Positions 28,328 through 37,946 of a DNA stretch of 64,000 nucleotides are shown here, piece by piece. A program made the translations under genes and the position numbers. Every line of letters starts with the position of its first letter. Within the stretch, counting starts at the first letter, position 1. Source of the DNA: an uncultured Lachnospiraceae bacterium (GTDB taxonomy: Bacteria > Bacillota > Clostridia > Lachnospirales > Lachnospiraceae). Where the stretch lies: NCBI GenBank assembly GCA_947367855.1, contig CANBFE010000001.1:418346-482345 (forward strand), read 5' to 3'. Below the pieces are notes generated by a model. That model was not told the origin of the DNA, did no database searches, and was given only the letters and a program-made list of their open reading frames with translations.

Positions 28328-28801
28328 ATGGCAAGGTTTCGGTATTCCATGCAGAATATCCTCAATATCAAGCTGAAGCTGGAGACACAGGCGAAGCAGG
28401 ATTTTTCCACTGCAAAGGCTGCCTTGGATGAAGAGGAAGCGCGGTTGGGACTGCTGTATGACAGAAAAGCGGAGTATGAGCAGGAAGCCGGAAATCTTTT
28501 GGCCGGTCGGCTGAATCTGCGGAAAATAGAGGAAAACAAGGCGGCTCTCCGCTGTATGGAAGATTACATAGAGCGACAGCAGCGGAATGTGGAGAAGGCT
28601 TCCAGAGTGTTGGAGGCAGCTACAGAGAGGCTGAAGCAGGTAAGGATAGAACGCAGGACTCATGAGACTCTGAAAGAGAAGGCATTCGAAGAGTTCCTCA
28701 TGGAGGAGAAGCGGCAGGAAAGCAAGGAAATCGACCAGCTGACCAGTTACACCTATGGCCAGCGAAGAAATATGGAGAATCCGGGGCAGAAATATGCCTG
28801 A
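28328..28801 (+). CDS. fliJ: flagellar export chaperone FliJ
   Basis: 157 residues, almost wholly charged coiled coil, starting MARFRYSMQNILNIKLKLE, a typical FliJ N-terminus. FliJ sits in the FliI hexamer and recycles chaperones. It is called from length, coiled-coil nature and place after fliI. Confidence 0.9.
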   Translation: MARFRYSMQNILNIKLKLETQAKQDFSTAKAALDEEEARLGLLYDRKAEYEQEAGNLLAGRLNLRKIEENKAALRCMEDYIERQQRNVEKASRVLEAATERLKQVRIERRTHETLKEKAFEEFLMEEKRQESKEIDQLTSYTYGQRRNMENPGQKYA

Positions 28802-28825
28802 CGGATTCTGCCTGGGAGATGACAT

Positions 28826-29692
28826 ATGGCGAAGGATTTGAACTCTCTGGCTGCGGCGGCAGAAGAGGAAAAAACAAGATTAAAAGAAGAGAAGAAACAG
28901 TTAAAAAAAGACAGGAAGGCCCAGAAAAAGGAAGCAAAACGCAGGGCCGCCGAGATCGAGAAGCAGGAAGAGGCGCTTGGAGATGACGGCGGAAGCGGTT
29001 TTGTTACTTTCGGGGCCACTTTGCTGATTGTTGCCCTTTGGGTGGCTATTGTCTGTGTGGTGATCAAGATGGATGTGGGTGGCTTCGGAAGCAGCGTAAT
29101 GACCCCCATTCTGAAAGACGTGCCTGTGCTGAACAGGATACTGCCTTCGGCTTCCCCGGCTCCGGGAGATACGGAAGAGGAGGAAAACTATGGCGGTTAT
29201 TCCAGCCTGGAGGAGGCAGTGGAATACATCAGACAGCTTGAGGCTGAGGTTGAGCGGATACAGACGACTTCCTCTGCAAAAGATACGGAACTGGAAGCGC
29301 TGAAGGCAGAGATTCTGCGTCTGCAGGAGTTTGAGCAGAGACAGGTGGAATTCCAGCGGATCAAGACGGAGTTTTATGAAGAGGTGGCAAGCCTGGACCC
29401 GGATGGACTGCTGAAATATTATGAGTCCATAGACCCGGCTACAATGGAATATATCGCAAAACAGATAGCTGTTCAGCAGCAGAAGAGCGAGGAGGCCGAG
29501 GCATATTTGGAAACCTTTGCGGTCATGAAGCCAAAGGCGGTGGCAAAATTATTTGAGACCATGAGCGACCGTCTGGAACTGGTGGCGGAGATACTGGAGG
29601 GTATGGATGTGGAACAGAGGGCTGCCATTATGAACGTGATAGATGCCGAGATTGGCGCAAAACTGGTGAAGATGATGCATCCCGACTCTTAA
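28826..29692 (+). CDS. MotE/YlxF-like flagellar protein with MgtE-N-like domain
   Basis: 288 residues. A basic, Lys/Glu-rich coiled coil (1-50) precedes one membrane segment (about 57-80), a further coiled coil (about 130-185) and a C-terminal domain with paired repeats (MKPKAVAKLFETMSDRLELV, MDVEQRAAIMNVID) like the N-terminal domain of MgtE. This matches YlxF/MotE, found at this position between fliJ and fliK in many Gram-positives. In proteobacteria MotE is linked to stator function; here that role is inference. Confidence 0.8.
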   Translation: MAKDLNSLAAAAEEEKTRLKEEKKQLKKDRKAQKKEAKRRAAEIEKQEEALGDDGGSGFVTFGATLLIVALWVAIVCVVIKMDVGGFGSSVMTPILKDVPVLNRILPSASPAPGDTEEEENYGGYSSLEEAVEYIRQLEAEVERIQTTSSAKDTELEALKAEILRLQEFEQRQVEFQRIKTEFYEEVASLDPDGLLKYYESIDPATMEYIAKQIAVQQQKSEEAEAYLETFAVMKPKAVAKLFETMSDRLELVAEILEGMDVEQRAAIMNVIDAEIGAKLVKMMHPDS

Positions 29693-29716
29693 GGAGGGCA
29701 GCAGCTCAGCCGATAT
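29690..29716 (+). promoter_or_regulatory. candidate sigma-D promoter for fliK
   Basis: TAAG (29690-29693), a 15-base spacer and GCCGATAT (29709-29716), one mismatch in each box from the sigma-28/sigma-D consensus TAAA-N15-GCCGATAA. The -35 box includes the stop codon of the upstream gene. Confidence 0.5.
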
Positions 29717-29770
29717 ATATATGGGAAATCAGAAGATCCCGCTATTAATAAGGAAAGGAGGTTGGAGACA

Positions 29771-31231
29771 ATGAGCACAGCTGTAAGAGATGTAAGTTCG
29801 GCTTTTTTGAACCGAACAACAGTCTCCACGACAGGCAGGAATGCTGCCGCAGGGGGGGACTTCCATAAAGTGTGGAGCAGCCAGATGAGCAAGGGAGCCA
29901 CAGGCGGCGCCGTTCAGGACGGAGGAAATCAGAATCAGGTGAAGCCGAAGACTGAGCATAGTGATACCCGGAACGGCAGGGATGACCAGCAGGTGAGCAG
30001 TGATGCAGGAAAGGAACCGGAAAAGCTGCAGGAGACAAAAGCGGAAGATAAAACCACAGAAGCCGTGAAGCAGGAGAGTACGGAGAATACCACCGAAACC
30101 GCAGAATCGCAGGACACGCCGGAGACGGAGCTGCCCGAGGAGCAGATCCGGGCAATGGAGGTTCTGGGGACGGCAGCGGTAAAGCTCATGGAGCAGATTG
30201 CAGAGGTATTCGGCATTTCGGCGGAGGAACTTCAGGCAGTAATGGACGGACTTGGATTGGACCGGGCAGATTTGTTGGATGCATCCAAGATGGGAGATCT
30301 GCTGCTGCAGTTGGGAGGAGCCAGTGATTCCTATGCGCTGATTACGGATGAGGGACTTTACGAAAATTACCGGATGATAATGGAGCAGCTCAGCCAGGTA
30401 TTGCAGGAAGGAGCCGGAGAGCTTGGAAGGGAACCGGGGGAACTGGCCGGACTTTTGAAAGAGGCTCTGGAGGAGGCCGGGATCTCACAGGAGCAGGACA
30501 TTCCGGAAGAGCCGGTTCTGACAGGGGAAGAGACCGGGGAGGAAACGGGATTTTCCACAACGGAGAAAGCTTCGGTTTCAGAAGGAGGTCTGTCTGCGGA
30601 CATACTGCAGGAAGAACAGAACACAAAGCAGGAAGGCGGACGTCAGCAGCGGGGGGCGCAGCCGGATGCCCGGTCAGATGGAGGGAACCAGGTCAATCTG
30701 TTCTTTCAGAATCTGAGGACAGAGCAGTTCAGGCCGGAACTCCAGCAGACCCAGGAGATATCCGGAAACAGTCCCTGGAGCGCCGATACCAGGCAGATTA
30801 TGGATCAGATCATGGATTACATGAAGCTTACCCTGAATGCTGATACCACCAGTCTGGAAATGCAGCTTCATCCGGCCAGTCTGGGCACACTGCAGATACA
30901 GATTGCCTCCAGAGGCGGCGTGGTTACGGCGAATTTCATAGCCCAGGACGAGGCCGTGAAAGCAGCTATCGAAAGTCAGATGGTGCAGCTTAGAGAGCAG
31001 TTTGAGGAGCAGGGCGTCAAGGTGGAAGCCATTGAGGTGATGGTGCAGACCCATGAGTTTGAGCAGAATCTGGAGCAGGGCCGTGGCAGAAACCATCAGG
31101 AAACAGAGAAAAAGGGCCGTGGCAGAAGAATTTCGGATGGAAGGGCAGTATCCCTGGAGACAGAGGAAGAAAGTGCGCCGGAGCCTGATATGACCGTGAC
31201 AGGCGGAAGCACCGTAAGCTACACAGCGTAA
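29771..31231 (+). CDS. fliK: flagellar hook-length control protein FliK
   Basis: 486 residues from ATG 29771 (SD AAAGGAGG, nine bases away). FliK is the secreted ruler that sets hook length and switches FlhB specificity. The long N-terminal part is low-complexity and rich in Glu, Gln and Thr, as is usual. The conserved C-terminal domain is at about 340-430 (LEMQLHPASLGTLQIQIA, then QLREQFEEQGVKVEAIEVMV). Confidence 0.92.
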   Translation: MSTAVRDVSSAFLNRTTVSTTGRNAAAGGDFHKVWSSQMSKGATGGAVQDGGNQNQVKPKTEHSDTRNGRDDQQVSSDAGKEPEKLQETKAEDKTTEAVKQESTENTTETAESQDTPETELPEEQIRAMEVLGTAAVKLMEQIAEVFGISAEELQAVMDGLGLDRADLLDASKMGDLLLQLGGASDSYALITDEGLYENYRMIMEQLSQVLQEGAGELGREPGELAGLLKEALEEAGISQEQDIPEEPVLTGEETGEETGFSTTEKASVSEGGLSADILQEEQNTKQEGGRQQRGAQPDARSDGGNQVNLFFQNLRTEQFRPELQQTQEISGNSPWSADTRQIMDQIMDYMKLTLNADTTSLEMQLHPASLGTLQIQIASRGGVVTANFIAQDEAVKAAIESQMVQLREQFEEQGVKVEAIEVMVQTHEFEQNLEQGRGRNHQETEKKGRGRRISDGRAVSLETEEESAPEPDMTVTGGSTVSYTA

Positions 31232-31314
31232 TCACAGACTGCATATGTTATAGTGGAAATACGGAGCAGTTTGTTTTTACAATATAATATTAATATGAAG
31301 AAAGGAGTACGCAT

Positions 31315-32040
31315 ATGGCATTAATGGCACCCGTGCAAAACGGACAGATTGTGGAGACAGAATCACAGAAATCCCTGAAAAAGGAACTTGCCGGAAAGCA
31401 AAACGGCATGGATAAGGATGCTTTTCTGCAGCTCTTAGTGGCTCAGATGCAGTATCAGGATCCTTTGGAGCCTACCTCCAATACGGAATTTATATCCCAG
31501 TATGCACAGTTCTCACAGGTGGAACAGATGCAGAATCTGGCAGCTACTTCCGAACTGGCAAGGGCTACTTCCCTGGTGGGACAGCATGTCTATGTAAAGA
31601 CCACAGGATCTGACGGAGAACCGGATTATGTTTATGGCAAGGTGGACTATGTTGCCTTTGAGAATAACAAGGCGTATGTTTCCATCGAGGAATCCCTTTA
31701 TTCCATTGACGATGTGGATACAGTGGTGAATCTGGAATACAAGAATGCTTATGATAAGGCATATGATTTCACGATTCGGATGAATAAGCTTCCTCATCCC
31801 AACCGCATTGATCTGTCCGATGCAGAGACCATCGACGAGCTTGAGAAGATCTATAATGAGATGAATGATTACGAGAAGAGCTTCCTTGCAAGCGATACAG
31901 TCAAGAACCTGAATAAGTACATTGAGAGACTGAAGGAAATCAGGGCAAGTGCTGACGAGGCAGAGAAAGAGGACGGAGAAGACGGAGAGACCGGGGATGA
32001 TGCCGGCACACAGGAGCCAGGAGACGCTGAAAACGTATAA
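31315..32040 (+). CDS. flgD: flagellar hook capping / assembly protein FlgD
   Basis: 241 residues. FlgD caps the growing hook. The N-terminal motif is clear: DAFLQLLVAQMQYQDPLEP followed by QYAQFSQVEQMQNL. The C-terminal 25 residues form an acidic Glu/Asp/Gly tail, beyond the usual family end. It precedes the TIGR02530-like gene and flgE in the conserved order. Confidence 0.93.
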   Translation: MALMAPVQNGQIVETESQKSLKKELAGKQNGMDKDAFLQLLVAQMQYQDPLEPTSNTEFISQYAQFSQVEQMQNLAATSELARATSLVGQHVYVKTTGSDGEPDYVYGKVDYVAFENNKAYVSIEESLYSIDDVDTVVNLEYKNAYDKAYDFTIRMNKLPHPNRIDLSDAETIDELEKIYNEMNDYEKSFLASDTVKNLNKYIERLKEIRASADEAEKEDGEDGETGDDAGTQEPGDAENV

Positions 32041-32054
32041 AAAGGAGTAACAGG

Positions 32055-32462
32055 ATGGATATTCAGGGCAATGGGTATATTTCCATTGAGCAGCTGACGG
32101 GTCAGTATCTGGCGAGGAAGACACCGGTCCGGAAAGCCATGGAGGGCGAAGCTTTACAGGGTTTATCCTTTCAGGATGTTTTGCAGCGGAAGACACTGGG
32201 AGACTCCGGCAGCCTGAAGTTTTCCAAGCATGCAATGGGAAGACTGGCAGACCGGAATATAGAGCTCAGCCATGCGCAGCTTGAGCGGTTGGAGTCCGGG
32301 ACGAAAAAGGCAGGACAGAAGGGCATCAGGGACTCCCTGGTGATCGTGGATCAGTTGGCGTTTATCGTAAATATCCCAAACCAGACAGTGGTTACTGCAA
32401 TGGACAGTACAGAGACGGACGAGAACATATTCACTAATATTAACGGGGCAGTTATTATATAA
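32055..32462 (+). CDS. TIGR02530-type flagellar operon protein
   Basis: 135 residues. It has the central KFSKHAMGRLADRNIELSHA motif and the C-terminal SLVIVDQLAFIVNIPNQTVV, typical of the small protein between flgD and flgE in Gram-positive fla operons (TIGR02530 family). Its exact function is not established. It overlaps nothing and has an AAAAGGAGTAACAGG SD. Confidence 0.85.
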   Translation: MDIQGNGYISIEQLTGQYLARKTPVRKAMEGEALQGLSFQDVLQRKTLGDSGSLKFSKHAMGRLADRNIELSHAQLERLESGTKKAGQKGIRDSLVIVDQLAFIVNIPNQTVVTAMDSTETDENIFTNINGAVII

Positions 32463-32546
32463 CCGGACCTTTGAGGAGGTTATGGCTTCTCGAATGACAG
32501 AGAGAAGTATATGGTCCCCTTTTCAGACAGGAGGAACAAAGCTACT

Positions 32547-34337
32547 ATGATGAGATCACTTTTTTCTGGTGTGTCGGGTCTTAAGACACATCAGACCAGA
32601 ATGGATGTAATAGGCCATAATATTGCGAACGTAAATACGGTTGCGTATAAGTCCAGTTCCATGACATTTGCGGCGCTGATGAGCCAGACGACTCAGAAGG
32701 CCAGCGGTGCAAACGCCAGTACGGGAACCGGCGGCGTGAACCCCAGACAGATCGGTCTGGGTGTTAAGACCAGTGCCATCAATGTAAATATCACAGGCCA
32801 GGGCGCAAGCCAGTCAACGGGAAATCCTTTTGATATCATGATTACAGGCGAGAATTTCTTTATTGTAAACAATGGGTCAGAGAATTACTTTACCAGAGAC
32901 GGTTCCTTCTATGTTGACGGCGCGGGCAATCTGGCAATGACAAGTATCGGTTATAATGTCATGGGCTGGCAGGTAGACGAGGAGACGGGAGCCATCAAGA
33001 AGGATACCGTATCCGCGCTGCGCATCATGAATACTGCCAATATGTCCTATCCTCCCGAGGCTACTACTTTGGGATACATGTCCGGTATCATTGACAAACT
33101 GGATACGGATGTGACCAGTGACAATGGGCGGGTAGTGAACTTCAAGCTTTACGATTCCCTGGGATACAGCTATACGGCCAAGTTTGTGTTTAAACAGTCG
33201 GATACGGAAAATGATGCCAGGAATATCTACAGCCTTGAACTGGATAAGATCACGGATGCTGACGGAAATGAAGTCAAGATGACGGATGAGCAGAAGAAGG
33301 CAGTATTCGGTGCGACACAGACCCAGGAACTGGCCGGGAAGGTGAATTTTGGCAAAGGCTATAAGTGGAACAATGATATTTTAACGGATGCAGATGGGAA
33401 TGAGCTTGCTAACTTAGCAAATATAAAAGCCGGTACGGATTATACTCCGACTACTCCCGCAGGAAGCGGTCCTCTCACTGCGCAGCAGCAGTTGGATAAT
33501 ATTGCCAAGGCATATGGCTATGAGGGATCCACGGAAGAGTTTCTGAATCAGATTTATCAGGTATCAGCTGCAGATCCGGTAAATGGTACGGCGGCTGTGA
33601 CCTGTACAATCAGGGATATGATATATGGTGAGATGGCTTCAGATAATGCTACAACGGCGCCAACTCTCGCAAGTTTTGTGGATGCCACCGGGGCTGATCC
33701 GACAAAAGACGGCAGCTTTGATACCATAGGCCGCAAATTCACAGGCTGTACCGTTACTTACGACCCGGCCAACGGTAAATTCCAGAAGGTTGACGGCAGC
33801 GGCAGTTCTACGGAAATTACCCTGAACTTAAAGGGAGCCGGGGTGGGCAACGGCAACTTTGAGAATATTAAGATTGATATGTCCGGAACCACTAATGTGG
33901 ACAACAAGGGAACTTCCACCATCGGAGCTACCAATGGCGCGGATGACGAATTCGGTACCGGGTCCGGACGGCGCAACGGAGCCATGATTGGTCTTTCCGT
34001 TCAGCAGGACGGTATGATTTACGCAAGTTATGATAATGGCATGACAAAGCTTTTGGGACAGATCGCAACTGCAAAGTTTGCAAATGCATCCGGTCTGGAG
34101 AAGATGGCGGATAACCTCTATGCAGCAACGCTGAACTCCGGTCAGTTCGACGGGATTGGCGTGGATATCACTGCAGAAGGCGACTATATGTCAACCGGCC
34201 AGTTGGAGATGAGTAATGTGGATTTGTCTTCTGAATTTACGGAGATGATCACGACGCAGAGAGGCTTCCAGGCCAACAGCCGAATCATAACGGTATCAGA
34301 TACTCTCTTGGAAGAATTAACTAATCTGAAACGTTAA
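32547..34337 (+). CDS. flgE: flagellar hook protein FlgE
   Basis: 596 residues from ATG 32547 (SD AGGAGG). The hook subunit. The N-terminus (SLFSGVSGLKTHQTRMDVIG, HNIANVNTVAYK) and C-terminus (DLSSEFTEMITTQRGFQANS) form the helical D0 core. The middle (about 230-480) is a long variable insert exposed on the hook surface. FlgE of this size is common in Clostridia. Confidence 0.95.
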   Translation: MMRSLFSGVSGLKTHQTRMDVIGHNIANVNTVAYKSSSMTFAALMSQTTQKASGANASTGTGGVNPRQIGLGVKTSAINVNITGQGASQSTGNPFDIMITGENFFIVNNGSENYFTRDGSFYVDGAGNLAMTSIGYNVMGWQVDEETGAIKKDTVSALRIMNTANMSYPPEATTLGYMSGIIDKLDTDVTSDNGRVVNFKLYDSLGYSYTAKFVFKQSDTENDARNIYSLELDKITDADGNEVKMTDEQKKAVFGATQTQELAGKVNFGKGYKWNNDILTDADGNELANLANIKAGTDYTPTTPAGSGPLTAQQQLDNIAKAYGYEGSTEEFLNQIYQVSAADPVNGTAAVTCTIRDMIYGEMASDNATTAPTLASFVDATGADPTKDGSFDTIGRKFTGCTVTYDPANGKFQKVDGSGSSTEITLNLKGAGVGNGNFENIKIDMSGTTNVDNKGTSTIGATNGADDEFGTGSGRRNGAMIGLSVQQDGMIYASYDNGMTKLLGQIATAKFANASGLEKMADNLYAATLNSGQFDGIGVDITAEGDYMSTGQLEMSNVDLSSEFTEMITTQRGFQANSRIITVSDTLLEELTNLKR

Positions 34338-34365
34338 TTTTTACTCGCATTATTAAGTTTAATGT

Positions 34366-34400
34366 GCTATAATAGGGGGGCAGGTGTGCTGTCCCCCTAT
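34366..34400 (+). promoter_or_regulatory. extended -10 and overlapping 12-bp hairpin between flgE and flbD
   Basis: TGC-TATAAT (34365-34373) resembles an extended -10, with no good -35. It overlaps a near-perfect hairpin: 34372-34383 (ATAGGGGGGCAG) pairs with 34389-34400 (CTGTCCCCCTAT), one G-U pair, five-base loop. No T-run follows, so it is not a standard terminator. It may stabilise or process the mRNA, or set relative expression of the downstream genes. Confidence 0.45.
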
Positions 34401-34421
34401 TCAATGGAAGGAAGGGCCTGT

Positions 34422-34469
34422 ATGACAGAACAGGCTGATCAGACAAAAGCAGGGCAGCGCGGAGCATAA
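34422..34469 (+). CDS. possible 15-residue leader peptide
   Basis: ATG at 34422 behind GGAAGGAAGGG encodes MTEQADQTKAGQRGA and stops with TAA at 34467-34469, 25 bases before flbD. The SD is good but so short a frame may be chance. Confidence 0.25.
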   Translation: MTEQADQTKAGQRGA

Positions 34470-34494
34470 TGGCAGTGAAATAAGAGGTTTCGGG

Positions 34495-34680
34495 ATGATA
34501 GAAGTGACAAAGTTGAACGGTACGAGAATCCTGGTGAATCCCCATTTGTTCGAGATGGTGGAGGAGACACCGGACACGGTGATCACACTCACCACCGGAA
34601 AAAAAATAATTATAAAAGAAAGTAGACAAGAGTTAAAAAATCTTGTAAAATTATATAGAAAGGGTATTTTTGCAGAATAA
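34495..34680 (+). CDS. flbD: FlbD/SwrD family flagellar protein
   Basis: 61 residues starting MIEVTKLNGTRILVNPHLFE, with ETPDTVITLTTGKKI, the signature of the FlbD/SwrD family. In B. subtilis SwrD raises flagellar motor power. Its place just before motA-motB fits that role. Confidence 0.9.
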   Translation: MIEVTKLNGTRILVNPHLFEMVEETPDTVITLTTGKKIIIKESRQELKNLVKLYRKGIFAE

Positions 34681-34701
34681 TCAAAAAAGCAAAAGAAGTG
34701 G

Positions 34702-35505
34702 GTGATTGTGGTGGATATTGCGTCTTTACTTGGTATTATTTTATGTTTTGTGATGATGCTGTACGGTATTATAGTTGGTGCAGGTATTGAGAATCTGGTG
34801 AAAGAATACTGGAACCTTCCGTCAGCTGTTATTACTTTCGGCGGTGCCCTTGCCGCAACGCTGGCATCGTACAGCCTGGCGGATTACATAAACGGCCTGA
34901 AGAGCTTTGGTTTGGTATTCAAAGCGCCGGCCCTGAATACTGCCGAGATGATCCGCAAGATTATCGACCTGTCCAATGTGGCGCGTAAGGAAGGTCTTCT
35001 GTCACTGGAGGAAGCTGCTGCGGACATGGATGATGCTTTTTTGAAAAAAGGTATCCTTTTGATGGTAGACGGAACGGATCCTGAGTTGGTGCGGGCCATT
35101 ATGGAGACAGAGCTTGTGAGTATTGAAGGCAGGCATAAGACCTGTATCGGCTTCTGGGATACGCTTGGCGCCATGGGTCCTGCCTGGGGTATGATCGGTA
35201 CGCTGATTGGTCTGGTAGACATGTTGTACCATATGGATAATGTGGCAACCCTGGGACCTGCCATGGCTGTGGCATTGATCACCACGTTTTACGGTTCGGT
35301 TCTTGCCAACGCCATCTGTACCCCGGTTTCCAATAAGCTGAAGGCGGACAACGGGGCGGAGATGATGCTGAAAGAAGTTATGATTGAAGGACTGCTTTCC
35401 ATTCAGGCAGGAGAAAACCCCAGAGTTATTGAGGAGAAGCTGAAATCCTTCCTTTCTCCCAAGGACAGGGAGGCAGCCGGAGGAGATGCAGGGGGTGAGG
35501 AATAA
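34702..35505 (+). CDS. motA: flagellar stator protein MotA
   Basis: 267 residues. MotA is the stator subunit with four membrane segments; the conserved region GFWDTLGAMGPAWGMIGTLI followed by GLVDML is visible, as are the N-terminal hydrophobic helices. The start is uncertain: GTG 34702, 34708 or 34711 are possible, all with a poor SD (GAAGTGGG). Its stop overlaps the motB start by one base (TAATG). Here motAB sit inside the fla operon, unlike in B. subtilis. Confidence 0.93.
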   Translation: MIVVDIASLLGIILCFVMMLYGIIVGAGIENLVKEYWNLPSAVITFGGALAATLASYSLADYINGLKSFGLVFKAPALNTAEMIRKIIDLSNVARKEGLLSLEEAAADMDDAFLKKGILLMVDGTDPELVRAIMETELVSIEGRHKTCIGFWDTLGAMGPAWGMIGTLIGLVDMLYHMDNVATLGPAMAVALITTFYGSVLANAICTPVSNKLKADNGAEMMLKEVMIEGLLSIQAGENPRVIEEKLKSFLSPKDREAAGGDAGGEE

Positions 35506-36329
35506 TGGCGAAGCGCAAGGAAGATGCGCCACCGGCAGGTGCGCCGGCGTGGATGGCGACTTTTAGTGACCTGATGAACCTTCTGCTCTGCTTTTTCGTT
35601 ATGCTTTTTGCTATGTCCAGTATTGAGGAGGCCAAGCTGCAGGAATTCGTGGCTGCCATGAATAATACCTTCAGTATATTTGAAGGAGGCGCTTCTGCCA
35701 TAGGGGACGGTTTCCTTATCAGCAATGGCGTGAGCCAGCTGAACGAGCTTGACCAGTATATCAACAGTACGGGTAAAGTTGCAGACAGCGAGACCGACGG
35801 CGAGGATCTGGAGGAATTTGACAAGTCGCCTGAGGCGTTGGAGGAGATGCTGCAGGAGGAGATGCTTCAGGAAAACGAAGAGCGCATGGAAGAAATAGAG
35901 GAAGCGCTGCAGGAGAACGACATTGCTGACGAAGTGGAGCTCAGTTTTACTGCGCAGTATGTAAAACTCACCATGAACGGAGGGCTGTTGTTTGATTCGG
36001 GAAGCGCCCAGCTGAAGGAAGAGGCAGAACAGATCATTGAGAAAGTAGGAACGATACTGGAACGCTACGGACAGGGAGTCATTGAGATAGAGGGACACAC
36101 AGACAATGTTCCCATCAACAGCGCCCAGTATCCCAGCAATGAGGAATTGAGCAGTGCCAGGGCTTTATCCGTTTTCTATTATCTTCTGAATTCTACTGCA
36201 TTGGATCCGGTGCATGTGAAGCATGCGGGAATGGGTGAGAGGGTACCCATTGCCGACAATTCCACTCCGGAAGGAAGGGGCAGAAACAGGAGAGTTGAAA
36301 TCTTAATCTACAATCCATCCGTGAGATAG
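35505..36329 (+). CDS. motB: flagellar stator protein MotB
   Basis: 274 residues. One membrane segment (about 22-42) begins with the proton-binding Asp (FSDLMNLLLCF, Asp22). A strongly acidic linker (about 100-140) leads to an OmpA-like peptidoglycan-binding domain (IEIEGHTDNVPINS, then ELSSARALSVFYYLL and GRNRRVEI). It is coupled to motA. Confidence 0.95.
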   Translation: MAKRKEDAPPAGAPAWMATFSDLMNLLLCFFVMLFAMSSIEEAKLQEFVAAMNNTFSIFEGGASAIGDGFLISNGVSQLNELDQYINSTGKVADSETDGEDLEEFDKSPEALEEMLQEEMLQENEERMEEIEEALQENDIADEVELSFTAQYVKLTMNGGLLFDSGSAQLKEEAEQIIEKVGTILERYGQGVIEIEGHTDNVPINSAQYPSNEELSSARALSVFYYLLNSTALDPVHVKHAGMGERVPIADNSTPEGRGRNRRVEILIYNPSVR

Positions 36330-36367
36330 GGGAGACCAGAGAGGATGGAAGAAAGGGCTTTTGAGAC

Positions 36368-36892
36368 ATGAAAAAGAATTTACTGAGTGTGCTGATTCTG
36401 GTTCTGATGATTGTAAATATTGCATTGTCAGCGGTTATGATGATCAACGTGGTCGGCACCAACCAAAAGACGGCTGCCCTGATGGACAGCATTGGTGTGG
36501 CATTGAATCTGGAGCTGTACACACCTGGGGAGGGACCTGAGGTGTCGCTGACGGATACTGACACATACGTTATGGAGACCATGACCATTCCCCTGGCATA
36601 TGCCACCACAAACACAGAGGGAGGCAGCTCCAAGCAGACCTATATCGTATTTGATATTTCTCTGCTTATGGATAAGACCCATGAAGATTATGTCACCGGT
36701 GTGGAAACGGTGGGAACTTCCGAAAGTGTGATTAAAGATGCCATCTTCGAGGTGGTGAGTAATCATACAGAAGAGGAGTGCCGGGCATCCTTTACAGGAG
36801 ATATCCGGACTGAGATCCTGACAGCTATCCAGAATTTGTTCAAGTCCAAGTTTATTTACGGGATAACCCTCAGCAATATAAAGATTGGCTGA
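36368..36892 (+). CDS. fliL: flagellar basal body-associated protein FliL
   Basis: 174 residues. An N-terminal membrane helix (about 4-28) is followed by an extracytoplasmic domain. FliL supports the stator. The call rests on topology, length and position between motB and fliM; overall sequence is little conserved. Confidence 0.8.
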   Translation: MKKNLLSVLILVLMIVNIALSAVMMINVVGTNQKTAALMDSIGVALNLELYTPGEGPEVSLTDTDTYVMETMTIPLAYATTNTEGGSSKQTYIVFDISLLMDKTHEDYVTGVETVGTSESVIKDAIFEVVSNHTEEECRASFTGDIRTEILTAIQNLFKSKFIYGITLSNIKIG

Positions 36893-36962
36893 TGGGGCAT
36901 GGCAGATATGGGCAATGGGAAATACAGACATGCGGTGAGCATGTGACAGGAGGTGAGCTTGT

Positions 36963-37943
36963 GTGGCCGAGATCCTTTCTCAGGCAGAAATTGATGCCCT
37001 GCTGAATGCAATGTCCTCAGGTGAGTTGGATGCTGACCAGATGCAGCCAAAAGATGAAAAAAAGGTCAGAAATTATGATTTCAGCCGCCCTACAAAATTT
37101 TCCAAAGAGCATTTGAGGACTTTGGAGATTATATTTGAACATTATGCCCGGTTGGTTTCTACGAATCTTCCGGTGTATCTTCGAAAGAACGTGCAGGTAT
37201 CGGTGGTGGGCTCCGAAGCCATTACTTTTAGTGAGTTTACAAATTCCCTTGCCAGTCCTATCATTATGGGGATTGTTGCTTTTACGCCGTTAAACGGCTC
37301 CATCATTATGGAGATGGGTACAAACCTGGGGTATGCCATGTTGGACCGTATGCTCGGGGGAAGCGGTGAGCCTTTGGAAAAAGGCAGAGAGTTTTCCGAG
37401 ATCGAGCAGATCATTATTGAGAAGATACTGGTAATGCTGACACAGCTTCTCAGGGAGCCATGGAAAAACGTAATCGATATATCCCCTGTGCTGAGCCGTC
37501 TGGAGACCAATTCACAGTTTGCGCAGGTGATAGCTCCCAGTGATATGGTGGCCATGGTGACTCTGGAGATAAAGATAGGTGATGTAGAGGGCTTTATGAA
37601 TATCTGTCTTCCGTTTTTTACCCTGGAAGACGTTATGGATAAGCTGAATACGAAGTACTGGTATTCTACCATGCAGGAGAATCACGACGAAAATTATGAG
37701 ATTTATATTGAGTCAATGATCCGCAAGGTGGATGTGCCGATCAGAGCAGTGCTTGGCAGGAGTACGATTTCTGTAAATGATTTCTTGAATCTGCAGGTGG
37801 GAGATTGTATCCGGTTGGATTCCGGAGTAGATCAGGATATGAATGTGTATGTGGGCAATATCAAAAAGTTTACGGCATTACCTGGTATCGACAAAGACTC
37901 TTATGCTGTCAGAATTACATCCGTTATTAGAGAGGAGGAGTAG
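36963..37943 (+). CDS. fliM: flagellar motor switch protein FliM
   Basis: 326 residues starting at GTG behind AGGAGGTGAG. The N-terminal LSQAEIDALLNAM is the CheY-P-binding peptide. The middle domain contains LDRMLGGSGEP and the C-terminal SpoA domain ends the protein. It is part of the C ring. It ends three bases before fliY. Confidence 0.97.
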   Translation: MAEILSQAEIDALLNAMSSGELDADQMQPKDEKKVRNYDFSRPTKFSKEHLRTLEIIFEHYARLVSTNLPVYLRKNVQVSVVGSEAITFSEFTNSLASPIIMGIVAFTPLNGSIIMEMGTNLGYAMLDRMLGGSGEPLEKGREFSEIEQIIIEKILVMLTQLLREPWKNVIDISPVLSRLETNSQFAQVIAPSDMVAMVTLEIKIGDVEGFMNICLPFFTLEDVMDKLNTKYWYSTMQENHDENYEIYIESMIRKVDVPIRAVLGRSTISVNDFLNLQVGDCIRLDSGVDQDMNVYVGNIKKFTALPGIDKDSYAVRITSVIREEE

Positions 37944-37946
37944 ACA

